DNA from: JAQGHB01 sp036384495
Lineage (GTDB): Bacteria; Patescibacteriota; Saccharimonadia; Saccharimonadales; UBA4665
NCBI GenBank assembly: GCA_036384495.1
Contig: DASVMD010000064.1
Coordinates: 1 to 7,644 of the forward strand
Reading direction: 5' to 3'
DNA: 7,644 nucleotides
The position numbers and the translations under genes were made by a program. Every line of letters starts with the position of its first letter. Within the stretch, counting starts at the first letter, position 1. Positions 1-5,329 of the stretch are shown here, piece by piece. Below the pieces are notes generated by a model. It saw only the letters and a list, made by a program, of their open reading frames with translations. It had not been told where the DNA came from and ran no database searches.

Positions 1-62
1 TTAAAGCCCTGCGCGGCGAAACTACCATCGAAGAAGTACTGCGCGTTACCGCCCAAGAATAG
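1..62 (+). CDS. pilB: PilB/GspE-type pilus assembly ATPase, C-terminal end (partial)
   Basis: Only the last 19 residues are present, read from base 3 to the TAG at 60-62. They include the stretch GETTIEEVLRVT. This matches the usual C-terminal end of PilB/GspE extension ATPases, in which a G-x-T-(S/T)-(L/I)-E-E-V-L-R-V-T segment closes the protein; the retraction ATPase PilT normally ends differently. The known role of the family is to hydrolyse ATP in the cytoplasm and drive pilin extraction from the membrane through PilC. The next gene, pilC, starts 2 nt after the stop, so the two are almost certainly co-transcribed and probably translationally coupled. The catalytic domain lies outside the window, so assignment rests on the tail motif plus the pilC neighbour. 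Confidence 0.75.
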   Translation, partial: KALRGETTIEEVLRVTAQE

Positions 63-64
63 CT

Positions 65-1306
65 ATGCAATTTTCCTACAAAGCCACCAATAAAGAGGGT
101 AAAACCGTTTCCGGCACCGCCGAGGCCGCTAACAAACAGGCGTTGGTTTCGCTGCTTCATAAGCAGGGGCTCCGACCTGCCGTAATCAATAAAGCCAAGG
201 GTGGTAAAAACGGTAAAAGTCTGTTTGGGCCCAAGAAAAAGATCAAACTGAACGATCTGGTGATTTTTACCCGCCAGCTGTCTACCATGATTTCGGCCGG
301 CGTACCACTGGCTCGATCAATGGCAGCCCTACAGGACGACTCAGCCAGTCCGTACATGCGCGAAGTGCTAGGAAGTATTACCAAAGATATAGAGAGCGGC
401 ATGCCACTCGGCGACGCCTTTGCTAAGTTCCCGAACGTATTTTCCGAAGTCTATGTAAATATGGTTCGGGCCGGTGAAGAGGGCGGTATTTTGGACGACA
501 TTCTAAAGCGCCTAGCCACGCAGGTGGAGCAAGACGCCAGCATCCGCAAGAAAATCAAGAGCGCCATGATGTATCCGATTGTGATTTTGGGCATTACGGT
601 GATCGCCTTCTTCGGTATTATGCTGTTTATCGTGCCTAAGCTGGGCGGCATCTTAACCAGCCTGGGCGGCCCGAACGCCAAATTGCCGGTCTACACGCAG
701 GCGATGCTCAATATTAGTCAGTTTTGCACCAAATCCATCGTCGGGCCAATACCAAACCTGATATTTATTGTTGCCGTGATCGGCGTTGGCGTGTTTTACG
801 GCTTGCGTTATATTAAAACGCCATCCGGAAAATATAAATTCCATGCCTTGTTACTACGGATACCGGTGGTGAAAACGGTGATTTTAAAGGTAGCGATCGC
901 TCGTTTTTCGCGCACTTTTGCCTCTTTAATGGGAGCCGGTGTGAGCGTTCTGGATGCCCTGGCAGTCACTGGTGCAGCTCTTGGCAACAAAGTTATCGAA
1001 GAGGAGCTCAAAGCCGCTGCCCAAGAGGTTAAAAATGGCAAGCAACTCTCTGAGCCGATCAGCCAAAGTAAGCATTTCCCGCCAATTGTTGCCCAGATGT
1101 TAGCAGTTGGCGAAGAAACCGGTCAAATCGATACGGTACTTACTAAAATCGCCGATTTCTACGAAGAAGAAGTCACGGTGTTAATTGACGGCCTGGCGGC
1201 CATTATTGAGCCTATTATGATCATTTTCTTGGGTGCCGGCGTCGGCCTGATTGCCGCCTCTGTCATGGGGCCAATCGCTAACCTGTCCAAGAACATCGGC
1301 AGTTAA
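65..1306 (+). CDS. pilC: Type IV pilus inner-membrane platform protein PilC (GspF family)
   Basis: This 413-residue protein has the full length and layout of PilC/GspF. An N-terminal cytoplasmic segment (1-60, starting MQFSYKATNKEG) is followed by two T2SSF helical-bundle domains at about 67-191 and 275-398. Each bundle carries the family's GEE motif: AGEEGGILDDIL near 136-147 and VGEETGQIDTVL near 348-359. Hydrophobic membrane segments lie near 170-191, 229-249 and 376-399. In the family, PilC is the integral-membrane platform that couples the ATPase to pilin insertion. The ATG at 65 is only 2 nt after the pilB stop and no strong Shine-Dalgarno sequence is visible, which fits translation coupled to the upstream gene. 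No terminator-like hairpin follows the stop, so some read-through into the pilin gene is possible. Identification is firm. Confidence 0.95.
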   Translation: MQFSYKATNKEGKTVSGTAEAANKQALVSLLHKQGLRPAVINKAKGGKNGKSLFGPKKKIKLNDLVIFTRQLSTMISAGVPLARSMAALQDDSASPYMREVLGSITKDIESGMPLGDAFAKFPNVFSEVYVNMVRAGEEGGILDDILKRLATQVEQDASIRKKIKSAMMYPIVILGITVIAFFGIMLFIVPKLGGILTSLGGPNAKLPVYTQAMLNISQFCTKSIVGPIPNLIFIVAVIGVGVFYGLRYIKTPSGKYKFHALLLRIPVVKTVILKVAIARFSRTFASLMGAGVSVLDALAVTGAALGNKVIEEELKAAAQEVKNGKQLSEPISQSKHFPPIVAQMLAVGEETGQIDTVLTKIADFYEEEVTVLIDGLAAIIEPIMIIFLGAGVGLIAASVMGPIANLSKNIGS

Positions 1307-1320
1307 TAAATTTTTAAGAT

Positions 1321-1329
1321 TTATCCACA
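1321..1329 (+). other. Sequence matching the DnaA-box consensus
   Basis: TTATCCACA matches the high-affinity E. coli DnaA-box consensus exactly. It sits in the pilC-pilin gap, 6 bp upstream of the pilin -35 element. I saw no other exact copy, so this is not an origin. It could be a chance match or a DnaA-titration or regulatory site. Confidence 0.25.
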
Positions 1330-1335
1330 ACAAGC

Positions 1336-1363
1336 TTGATTTCACCACGCTTATGGTTATAAT
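1336..1363 (+). promoter_or_regulatory. Sigma70-like promoter of the pilin gene
   Basis: TTGATT (1336-1341) and a perfect TATAAT (1358-1363) are separated by 16 bp. This is the best complete -35/-10 pair I found in the window. It lies in the 134-nt gap between pilC and the pilin gene, in the right orientation. Transcription would start near 1370, leaving a leader of about 70 nt. Together with the terminator at 1965-1992 it makes the pilin gene a self-contained transcription unit. Confidence 0.7.
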
Positions 1364-1378
1364 TATGCGCAGATACTT

Positions 1379-1395
1379 CATACATCTGTTGTATG
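1379..1395 (+). repeat. Perfect 6-bp inverted repeat in the pilin leader
   Basis: CATACA (1379-1384) and TGTATG (1390-1395) form a perfect inverted repeat around a 5-nt spacer. It begins about 9 nt after the predicted transcription start. It could be an operator, or a 5' hairpin that stabilises the pilin mRNA. The arms are short and AT-rich, so function is only inferred. Confidence 0.35.
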
Positions 1396-1424
1396 CAAAG
1401 ATCATCAGTATAAAAAAATAAATC

Positions 1425-1431
1425 AGAAGGG
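1425..1431 (+). promoter_or_regulatory. Shine-Dalgarno sequence of the pilin gene
   Basis: AGAAGGG lies 9 nt upstream of the ATG at 1441 and supports that start. The purine run continues into GTGGG, so exact pairing with 16S rRNA may shift by a few bases. A similar GGTGGG string precedes pilM, while the minus-strand genes here have no comparable site. Confidence 0.6.
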
Positions 1432-1440
1432 TGGGTCCTC

Positions 1441-1944
1441 ATGATCTCTCTCAAGAAGCGAAATCAAGGTTTCACTATCGTGGAACTCTTGATCGTAATC
1501 GTCGTAATCGGTATTTTGGCGTTGCTCGTCATAACTACCTACAGCGGCATCCAACAAAAAGCACGTAACAGCAAGCGCCAGACGGATATTCAAGCTATTC
1601 AGACACAGCTGGAAGCTTTCTTCCAGGACAATGGCTACTATCCAAGCCTCAAGGACATGCAAGGTACGGCTGATACCGGTACCGGAGCCCCAGTTTGGGT
1701 CAAGGATCACATGAAGAGCCTCGACAAGAACGCCTTGATCGATCCTTCGAGCCCTACGAACAGCGACCAGATGATCACTGGTTCTGCGAACGGCACGGCT
1801 AAGGTTTACACCTACAACGTCACCGACAGCAACGGCGCAAGCTGTGAAAGCGATGACACAACCTGTGCCAAGTACAGCTTAATCGCTAAGTACGAAGGCA
1901 CCGTAAACGGTCAAGACAAGTACGTGAAGAGTAACTTAGACTAA
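1441..1944 (+). CDS. Type IV pilin (prepilin with class III signal peptide)
   Basis: The 167-residue precursor starts with a short basic leader (residues 1-10, ending NQG). The prepilin-peptidase site G10/F11 follows, then FTIVELLIVIVVIGILALLV, the classic N-terminal pilin helix with the conserved Glu at mature position 5 (E15 of the precursor). Cleavage and N-methylation of F11 are expected from the family. The helix continues to about residue 60 (KARNSKRQTDIQAIQTQLEAFF). The globular part has the NGYYPS motif common in pseudopilins and bacterial pilins. Near the C-terminus C135 and C142 could form a disulfide-bonded loop like the pilin D-region. It has its own promoter, ribosome binding site and terminator, which suggests it is the abundant structural subunit and not a minor pilin. 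That ranking is inference; the pilin assignment is firm. Confidence 0.95.
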   Translation: MISLKKRNQGFTIVELLIVIVVIGILALLVITTYSGIQQKARNSKRQTDIQAIQTQLEAFFQDNGYYPSLKDMQGTADTGTGAPVWVKDHMKSLDKNALIDPSSPTNSDQMITGSANGTAKVYTYNVTDSNGASCESDDTTCAKYSLIAKYEGTVNGQDKYVKSNLD

Positions 1945-1964
1945 GTCGCCAGCACGTTACTCAT

Positions 1965-1992
1965 AAAAAGACCCGGTTATCCGGGTCTTTTT
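1965..1992 (+). terminator. Intrinsic terminator after the pilin gene
   Basis: AAAAAGACCCGG, loop TTAT, then CCGGGTCTTTTT form a perfect 12-bp stem. A 7-bp G/C-rich core (GACCCGG) is flanked by five A-T pairs that double as the U-tract. It starts 20 nt after the pilin stop. The flanking A and T runs mean it could work on both strands, but no minus-strand gene runs into it. Confidence 0.93.
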
Positions 1993-2000
1993 GGTATACT
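1992..2000 (+). promoter_or_regulatory. Extended -10 promoter for the pilMNO operon
   Basis: TGGTATACT (TGn plus TATACT) begins on the last base of the pilin terminator. No convincing -35 is visible, because that position lies inside the terminator stem; TGn-type promoters can work without one. Transcription would start near 2007, giving pilM a leader of about 29 nt. The pilM operon needs a promoter here because the strong terminator should block read-through. Confidence 0.55.
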
Positions 2001-2014
2001 AAAGGAAAGTTCTT

Positions 2015-2035
2015 ATGCCTAGGTGGGCGACCTGA
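2015..2035 (+). CDS. Possible six-codon leader ORF (MPRWAT) abutting pilM
   Basis: ATG at 2015 opens a six-codon ORF, MPRWAT, whose TGA (2033-2035) is followed immediately by the pilM ATG at 2036. GGAAAG at 2004-2009 would be a well-placed Shine-Dalgarno sequence. However, the predicted transcription start near 2007 would remove most of it. The ORF overlaps the pilM ribosome binding site, so translating ribosomes would terminate right at the pilM start. That geometry suggests coupling or translational control, but an ORF this short can occur by chance. Confidence 0.25.
   Translation: MPRWAT
2021..2027 (+). promoter_or_regulatory. Shine-Dalgarno sequence of pilM
   Basis: AGGTGGG lies 8 nt upstream of the ATG at 2036 and supports that start. 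AGGT (2021-2024) could also pair with ACCT (2030-2033), a weak 4-bp hairpin that would partly mask the site. Confidence 0.55.
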
Positions 2036-3130
2036 ATGAAAACAGCAAACATATCCAATTTTTTCCACGACAAACCGCTCTTTGGCTTAGATATTGGGCA
2101 TGGCTCGCTTAAGGTGATGCAGGTCGATCAGCCTGTCGGTAAAGCTGGAGCCAAGCAGTACAAGCCACGCGTTATTGGTTACGGCTTTACGACTTTTGAT
2201 AAAAGCGCTCAAAAAGATGGCGTTATTGCTAGGCCTGAGGTCATTGCCAAGGCGGCGCGCCAGCTGTTTGATGGCCACCTAGTAGGTGATATCACCACCC
2301 GCCGCGTGGCCATTGCCATTCCGGCCTATCGTATGTTTACGCGGTCGGTTAGCCTGCCAAAACTAAAGCCCGGTGAAATTAAAGAAGCCGTTGAGCTAGA
2401 GGCAGAGCAGTATATTTCTATGCCGCTCGAAGAGTTGTATCTAGACTATGAAATAATCCGTCAAACGGTCGATTCTACGGAGTTATTTATTGTGGCCATA
2501 CCTCGAACCATCGTTGATTCATATCTGGAACTGGCGCAAATTATCGGCCTGGAAACAGTGTTAATTGAGCCTACGCTGAGCTCCTCAGGCCGCCTGTTTT
2601 CACTCGACAAACAGAGTGATATCGCCAGTTTTATTATCGACTTTGGCTCGATGTCGGCCGATATCAGCATTTTTGATAAACAGATGCTAGTGACCGGCAC
2701 CGTGCAAGGCGGCGGCGTCAACTTTACTGATTCGATTCAAAAGAAATTAGGTGTCAGCGCCGAGGAAGCGGGCCTCATTAAAACCCGCTACGGTCTTGGC
2801 GCCAGCAAAAAACAGGCCGAGATCGTGCAAGCCCTGGAGCCTACCCTGGCGCGCATCGTTAAAGAAATTCGGCGCATGATTCGCTATTACGAAGAGCGTT
2901 ACGGTGCCGACCGACCAATCGGCCAAATTATTACACTGGGCGGCGGCGCCAATATGCCTGGTCTCAGCGAATACCTAACCGATGGACTGCGCCTGGCCGT
3001 TCGCCACTGCGACCCCTGGGAATATCTAAGCTATAAGGGGCTAAAAGCACCAGATGCCGCTGACCACCCCATGTATGCGACCGTTGCCGGCCTCAGTCTG
3101 GCAGCGCCAACGGAGTTATTTACGCCATGA
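2036..3130 (+). CDS. pilM: Type IV pilus assembly protein PilM (actin-like ATP-binding protein)
   Basis: This 364-residue protein has the actin/FtsA-like ATPase fold signature of PilM. Phosphate-1 motif: FGLDIGHGSLKV (about 16-27). Phosphate-2 motif: IIDFGSMSADISIF (about 200-213). Adenosine motif: ITLGGGANMPGLSEYL (about 299-314). QGGGVNFTDSI (224-234) is also typical. There is no membrane segment. In characterised systems PilM is a cytoplasmic ATP-binding ring that binds the N-terminal tail of PilN and links it to the motor and platform. It is the first gene of a four-gene unit; its TGA overlaps the pilN ATG by 4 nt (ATGA). Length is normal for the family and no key motif is missing. Confidence 0.95.
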   Translation: MKTANISNFFHDKPLFGLDIGHGSLKVMQVDQPVGKAGAKQYKPRVIGYGFTTFDKSAQKDGVIARPEVIAKAARQLFDGHLVGDITTRRVAIAIPAYRMFTRSVSLPKLKPGEIKEAVELEAEQYISMPLEELYLDYEIIRQTVDSTELFIVAIPRTIVDSYLELAQIIGLETVLIEPTLSSSGRLFSLDKQSDIASFIIDFGSMSADISIFDKQMLVTGTVQGGGVNFTDSIQKKLGVSAEEAGLIKTRYGLGASKKQAEIVQALEPTLARIVKEIRRMIRYYEERYGADRPIGQIITLGGGANMPGLSEYLTDGLRLAVRHCDPWEYLSYKGLKAPDAADHPMYATVAGLSLAAPTELFTP

Positions 3131-3726
3131 TAAACTTACTGCCGCCGGAAATGAAAGATGGCTACTCCTACGCCCGACGCAATGTTGTGCTGCGGCGCTG
3201 GGTAGTTTTGTCTTTGGTGGCACTGCTAGGGCTCGGAGGCTTATCTACCTACGGTATGCTTACGCTCAAGCAATCAACGGATGACTATAACCACCGCATC
3301 AGCACCACCGAAGACACCTTTAAGCAAGAATCATACGCCGGTACTCAAAAGAAGATCCAGGACATGAGCAATAGCTTTAAGCTGGTCGTTAAGGTCCTCG
3401 GCCAAGAGGTGCTGTTTTCGCAGCTCATTAAGCAAATCGGTGCAGCCATGCCTCAAAACGCCAATTTAACCGGCCTGACCATTGCCCAAACGCAGGGCGG
3501 CATCGATATTACCGCAGTGGCCACCGACTATAAAACCGCCACCCAAGCTCAGGTAAACCTGGCTGATCCCAAAAACAAGATTTTCAGCAAGGCCGATCTG
3601 GTAAGCATAACCTGTGTCGACCCCGCCAGCGCCCAAGACAGTAAATACCCCTGCACTGTTAATATCCGCGCCCTGTTCGCACAGAATAACCCCTTCTTAT
3701 TTATTAACAGCAAGGTAACGCCATGA
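3127..3726 (+). CDS. pilN: Type IV pilus inner-membrane alignment protein PilN
   Basis: The 199-residue protein begins MINLLPPEMK, the conserved PilN N-terminal INLLP peptide that binds PilM in characterised systems. One membrane helix follows at about 25-46, then a helical region (47-100) and a small ferredoxin-like domain (about 100-185). This is the standard PilN order: short cytoplasmic tail, one helix, extracytoplasmic heterodimerisation domain. Two cysteines (C163, C176) flank a short segment and could form a disulfide outside the membrane. The start is set by the ATGA overlap with pilM; a GGAG lies about 11 nt upstream. It should pair with PilO, encoded next. Confidence 0.9.
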   Translation: MINLLPPEMKDGYSYARRNVVLRRWVVLSLVALLGLGGLSTYGMLTLKQSTDDYNHRISTTEDTFKQESYAGTQKKIQDMSNSFKLVVKVLGQEVLFSQLIKQIGAAMPQNANLTGLTIAQTQGGIDITAVATDYKTATQAQVNLADPKNKIFSKADLVSITCVDPASAQDSKYPCTVNIRALFAQNNPFLFINSKVTP

Positions 3727-4349
3727 GTAGCAAACGACTTTACTATGTACTTATCGGTAGCATTTGCCTGTTATTGGTGGCATTGATTGCCGGCACCTAC
3801 GGCACCAACAAGTTGCTCACCAGCCGCGCTAGCACCTTGACCGGCCTCAAAGCTAAAGACCAGGCGCTAAACCAGGAACAAACCAGCCTCATTAAGGCCA
3901 AAAAGGACTTGTCCACCTACACTGATCTCCAAAAAATTGCCGATGCCGTGGTACCAGAAGACAAAAACCAGGCTGAGGCCGTGCGCCAAATTGTCAACAT
4001 TGCCGACGACAACAGTGTAACCCTAGCTAATGTAACTTTCCCTGCTTCCACGCTGGGTAGTGGTGCAATTGGCAGCTCGGCAAAACCAAGCACCTCGCTT
4101 AACAGTAAGGCCAACGGGCTATCACAGCTCACGCCCGTCAAGAACATACCTGGTGTTTACGAACTACCAATTACCATCACCGGCGACCCCACCAAGCCAG
4201 TACCGTACGATCAGTTTATTAACTTTTTGAGCGATCTGGAGCACAACCGCCGAACCGCACAGGTCGGCAATATATCTATTGCACCGAGCGCCACCGACCG
4301 TAACCGCGTATCATTTTCATTGAGCCTAAACGAGTACATAAAACCATGA
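3723..4349 (+). CDS. pilO: Type IV pilus inner-membrane protein PilO
   Basis: This 208-residue protein has a short cytoplasmic N-terminus and one membrane helix at about 7-27. A probable coiled coil follows (about 35-70, rich in L, K and Q), then an extracytoplasmic domain. The segment from VVPEDKNQAEAVRQIVNIAD (77-96) to the YDQFINFLSDLEHNRR region (about 182-197) is typical of PilO/GspM-like folds. PilO normally dimerises with PilN to form the alignment layer above PilM. An S/T/N/G-rich stretch at about 107-135 looks like a flexible insertion. It starts in a 4-nt ATGA overlap with pilN, with AAGG 7-8 nt upstream. Position and architecture make the call sound, although the family diverges strongly in sequence. 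Confidence 0.85.
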   Translation: MSSKRLYYVLIGSICLLLVALIAGTYGTNKLLTSRASTLTGLKAKDQALNQEQTSLIKAKKDLSTYTDLQKIADAVVPEDKNQAEAVRQIVNIADDNSVTLANVTFPASTLGSGAIGSSAKPSTSLNSKANGLSQLTPVKNIPGVYELPITITGDPTKPVPYDQFINFLSDLEHNRRTAQVGNISIAPSATDRNRVSFSLSLNEYIKP

Positions 4350-4654
4350 GTAAAGAGCTATCGTTCAATCCCAAAAGCACGCTAGAGGCGGCCGCCAATT
4401 TCGGACGACGTCTGCGAAGCTATAGCCTGCCATTATTCCTAGTATTTGTCGCTGCGCTGTACGGTTTTGTGCTGCTGCGCGTCCAAACTCTCAATAATAC
4501 GCAGCCGTCTAGCGACGCCGTTACCAGTCAGGTCAAAGCAGCACGGGTGCCCCATATCGATCAAGACACTATACAGCAACTGCAATCACTCCAAGATAAC
4601 AGCGTGAGTGTTCAGACTCTGTTCGACCAGGCCCGCAACAATCCGTTCCAGTAG
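4346..4654 (+). CDS. Unidentified small single-pass membrane protein at the end of the pilMNO operon
   Basis: I do not recognise this 102-residue protein as a named family. It has a basic, probably cytoplasmic N-terminus (1-27, with RRLR at 21-24) and one membrane helix (about 28-45). A polar extracytoplasmic segment follows that is probably helical (70-97), ending ARNNPFQ. It overlaps pilO by 4 nt (ATGA), so it belongs to the pilM-N-O unit. The slot after pilO is where diderm bacteria encode PilP, a lipoprotein with an (R)(N/D)PF motif. Here there is no lipobox and no PilP beta domain, but the C-terminal R-N-N-P-F is suggestive. The N-in, helix, short-exodomain layout would let it cap or stabilise PilN-PilO in a cell without an outer membrane. 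That role is inference; the gene itself is well supported by overlap and frame. Confidence 0.85.
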   Translation: MSKELSFNPKSTLEAAANFGRRLRSYSLPLFLVFVAALYGFVLLRVQTLNNTQPSSDAVTSQVKAARVPHIDQDTIQQLQSLQDNSVSVQTLFDQARNNPFQ

Positions 4655-4668
4655 GCTAGGACGGGATT
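4640..4668. terminator. Possible bidirectional terminator hairpin over the convergent stop codons
   Basis: AATCC-GT-(T)-CC at 4640-4649 pairs with GG-AC-(G)-GGATT at 4659-4668. This gives 9 base pairs with two single-base bulges and a 9-nt loop (4650-4658). The loop carries both facing stop codons, TAG for the plus strand and CTA (TAG on the minus strand). The trailing T-tracts are weak on both strands, so termination may be inefficient or factor-dependent. I saw no better hairpin near this junction. Confidence 0.4.
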
Positions 4669-5312
4669 TCGTAGCTGTCGATTGTTGAGCTATCGGCCGC
4701 AGGAGTGCTTTGCGATTGACCTGCTCGAGGCAAGACTTTGCCACCGCGATGTCCCAATTCAAACTGCTCACGTGCAGCCAGGATTTTTTGGGCTTCACTG
4801 TTAGGATTTGGCGTATAAATAAACATGAACTTACTGCGCTCACCAGCAGTCTCAGCCTTAAGGGTGCCATAATTGAACATCCTTGGCAGTATGCCAATTT
4901 GCTCAACCGTAACATCTTCCAAATTACCAAGCGATAACTGGCTGGATTGCTTATGGAAAAGTCCGGTCTGAAGCACCTGGGTGATGCTATCACTGGTCAC
5001 AATCCAGCGATTGCCCCAATACACGATGTTCGCAATATATACGAACACGAGTGTTAGCACGGCGACCACCAAAAAACCCAGAGCTGCAACCCCCGTGGCC
5101 TTACTGCGACTTGCTGAGTCAGCCCCGCCAGGAATCACTACAAAAGCGATTACTGCCAAGACGATGAGTAATATGCCAGCCAGAGCATAGATGCCAAAAA
5201 TACCGATCGGGTGACGCTTGAGATCGCACAGCACCTGCTCGCCCTCCTGCATCACGGCCAAGGGGTTATTGGCCCCCATTGGCGGTTTTTTATCTTGGTC
5301 TTTGGAACTCAT
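4656..5312 (-). CDS. Membrane protein with a bacterial PH domain (YdbS/DUF304-like)
   Basis: The 218-residue protein has a polar N-terminus (1-35, with EGEQVLCDLKRHP). Two membrane helices lie at about 37-60 and 75-97, and a bacterial PH-like domain (bPH_2 type) at about 99-185. The domain begins NRWIVTSDSITQV and contains SQLSLGNLEDVTVEQIGILPRMFNYGTL, with the L-x-x-I/V-x-D-V segment typical of this family. A disordered S/T/P-rich tail (195-218) follows. The molecular role of such proteins is not settled; they are membrane-anchored and often implicated in envelope functions. The ATG at 5312 is preceded by no Shine-Dalgarno sequence. Instead an extended -10 lies 8 nt upstream, overlapping the ruvB stop, so it may have its own leaderless transcript as well as read-through from ruvB (gap 9 nt). 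Confidence 0.85.
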   Translation of the reverse strand: MSSKDQDKKPPMGANNPLAVMQEGEQVLCDLKRHPIGIFGIYALAGILLIVLAVIAFVVIPGGADSASRSKATGVAALGFLVVAVLTLVFVYIANIVYWGNRWIVTSDSITQVLQTGLFHKQSSQLSLGNLEDVTVEQIGILPRMFNYGTLKAETAGERSKFMFIYTPNPNSEAQKILAAREQFELGHRGGKVLPRAGQSQSTPAADSSTIDSYEIPS

Positions 5313-5320
5313 ATGCGTCT

Positions 5321-5329
5321 ATTATAGCA
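5321..5329 (-). promoter_or_regulatory. Extended -10 promoter 8 nt upstream of the PH-domain gene
   Basis: On the minus strand this reads TGCTATAAT, a perfect extended -10 (TGn plus TATAAT). Its last T is 8 nt before the ATG at 5312, and the TAA inside it is the ruvB stop codon. A start site 6-8 nt downstream would give a leader of 0-2 nt. No Shine-Dalgarno sequence exists in this space, consistent with leaderless translation. Confidence 0.55.

Noticed and set aside
893..900. GCGATCGC palindrome (HIP1-like octamer)
   Set aside because: This motif is abundant in cyanobacteria, but I noticed a single copy, inside pilC, so it is most likely chance.
1409..1414. Second -10-like TATAAA in the pilin leader
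   Set aside because: No -35 at suitable spacing and no TG extension; it lies in an A-rich stretch. The promoter at 1336-1363 explains expression better.
1495..1514. Tandem-like CGTAATCGT/CGTAATCGG repeat in the pilin gene
   Set aside because: It encodes the Ile/Val-rich pilin helix and reflects repeated residues, not a mobile or regulatory repeat.
1423..1710. Minus-strand open frame antisense to the pilin gene
   Set aside because: The pilin reading is unambiguous, and the antisense frame has no motif or start signal.
2036..4654. Possibility that TGA is recoded, as in Gracilibacteria
   Set aside because: pilM, pilN and pilO each end at TGA in a clean ATGA overlap with the next correct start, so TGA is a stop here.
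4586..4993. Minus-strand open frame of 135 codons across the operon junction
   Set aside because: It overlaps the PH-domain gene on the same strand in another frame and runs antisense into the 102-residue gene. No recognisable motif or promoter.
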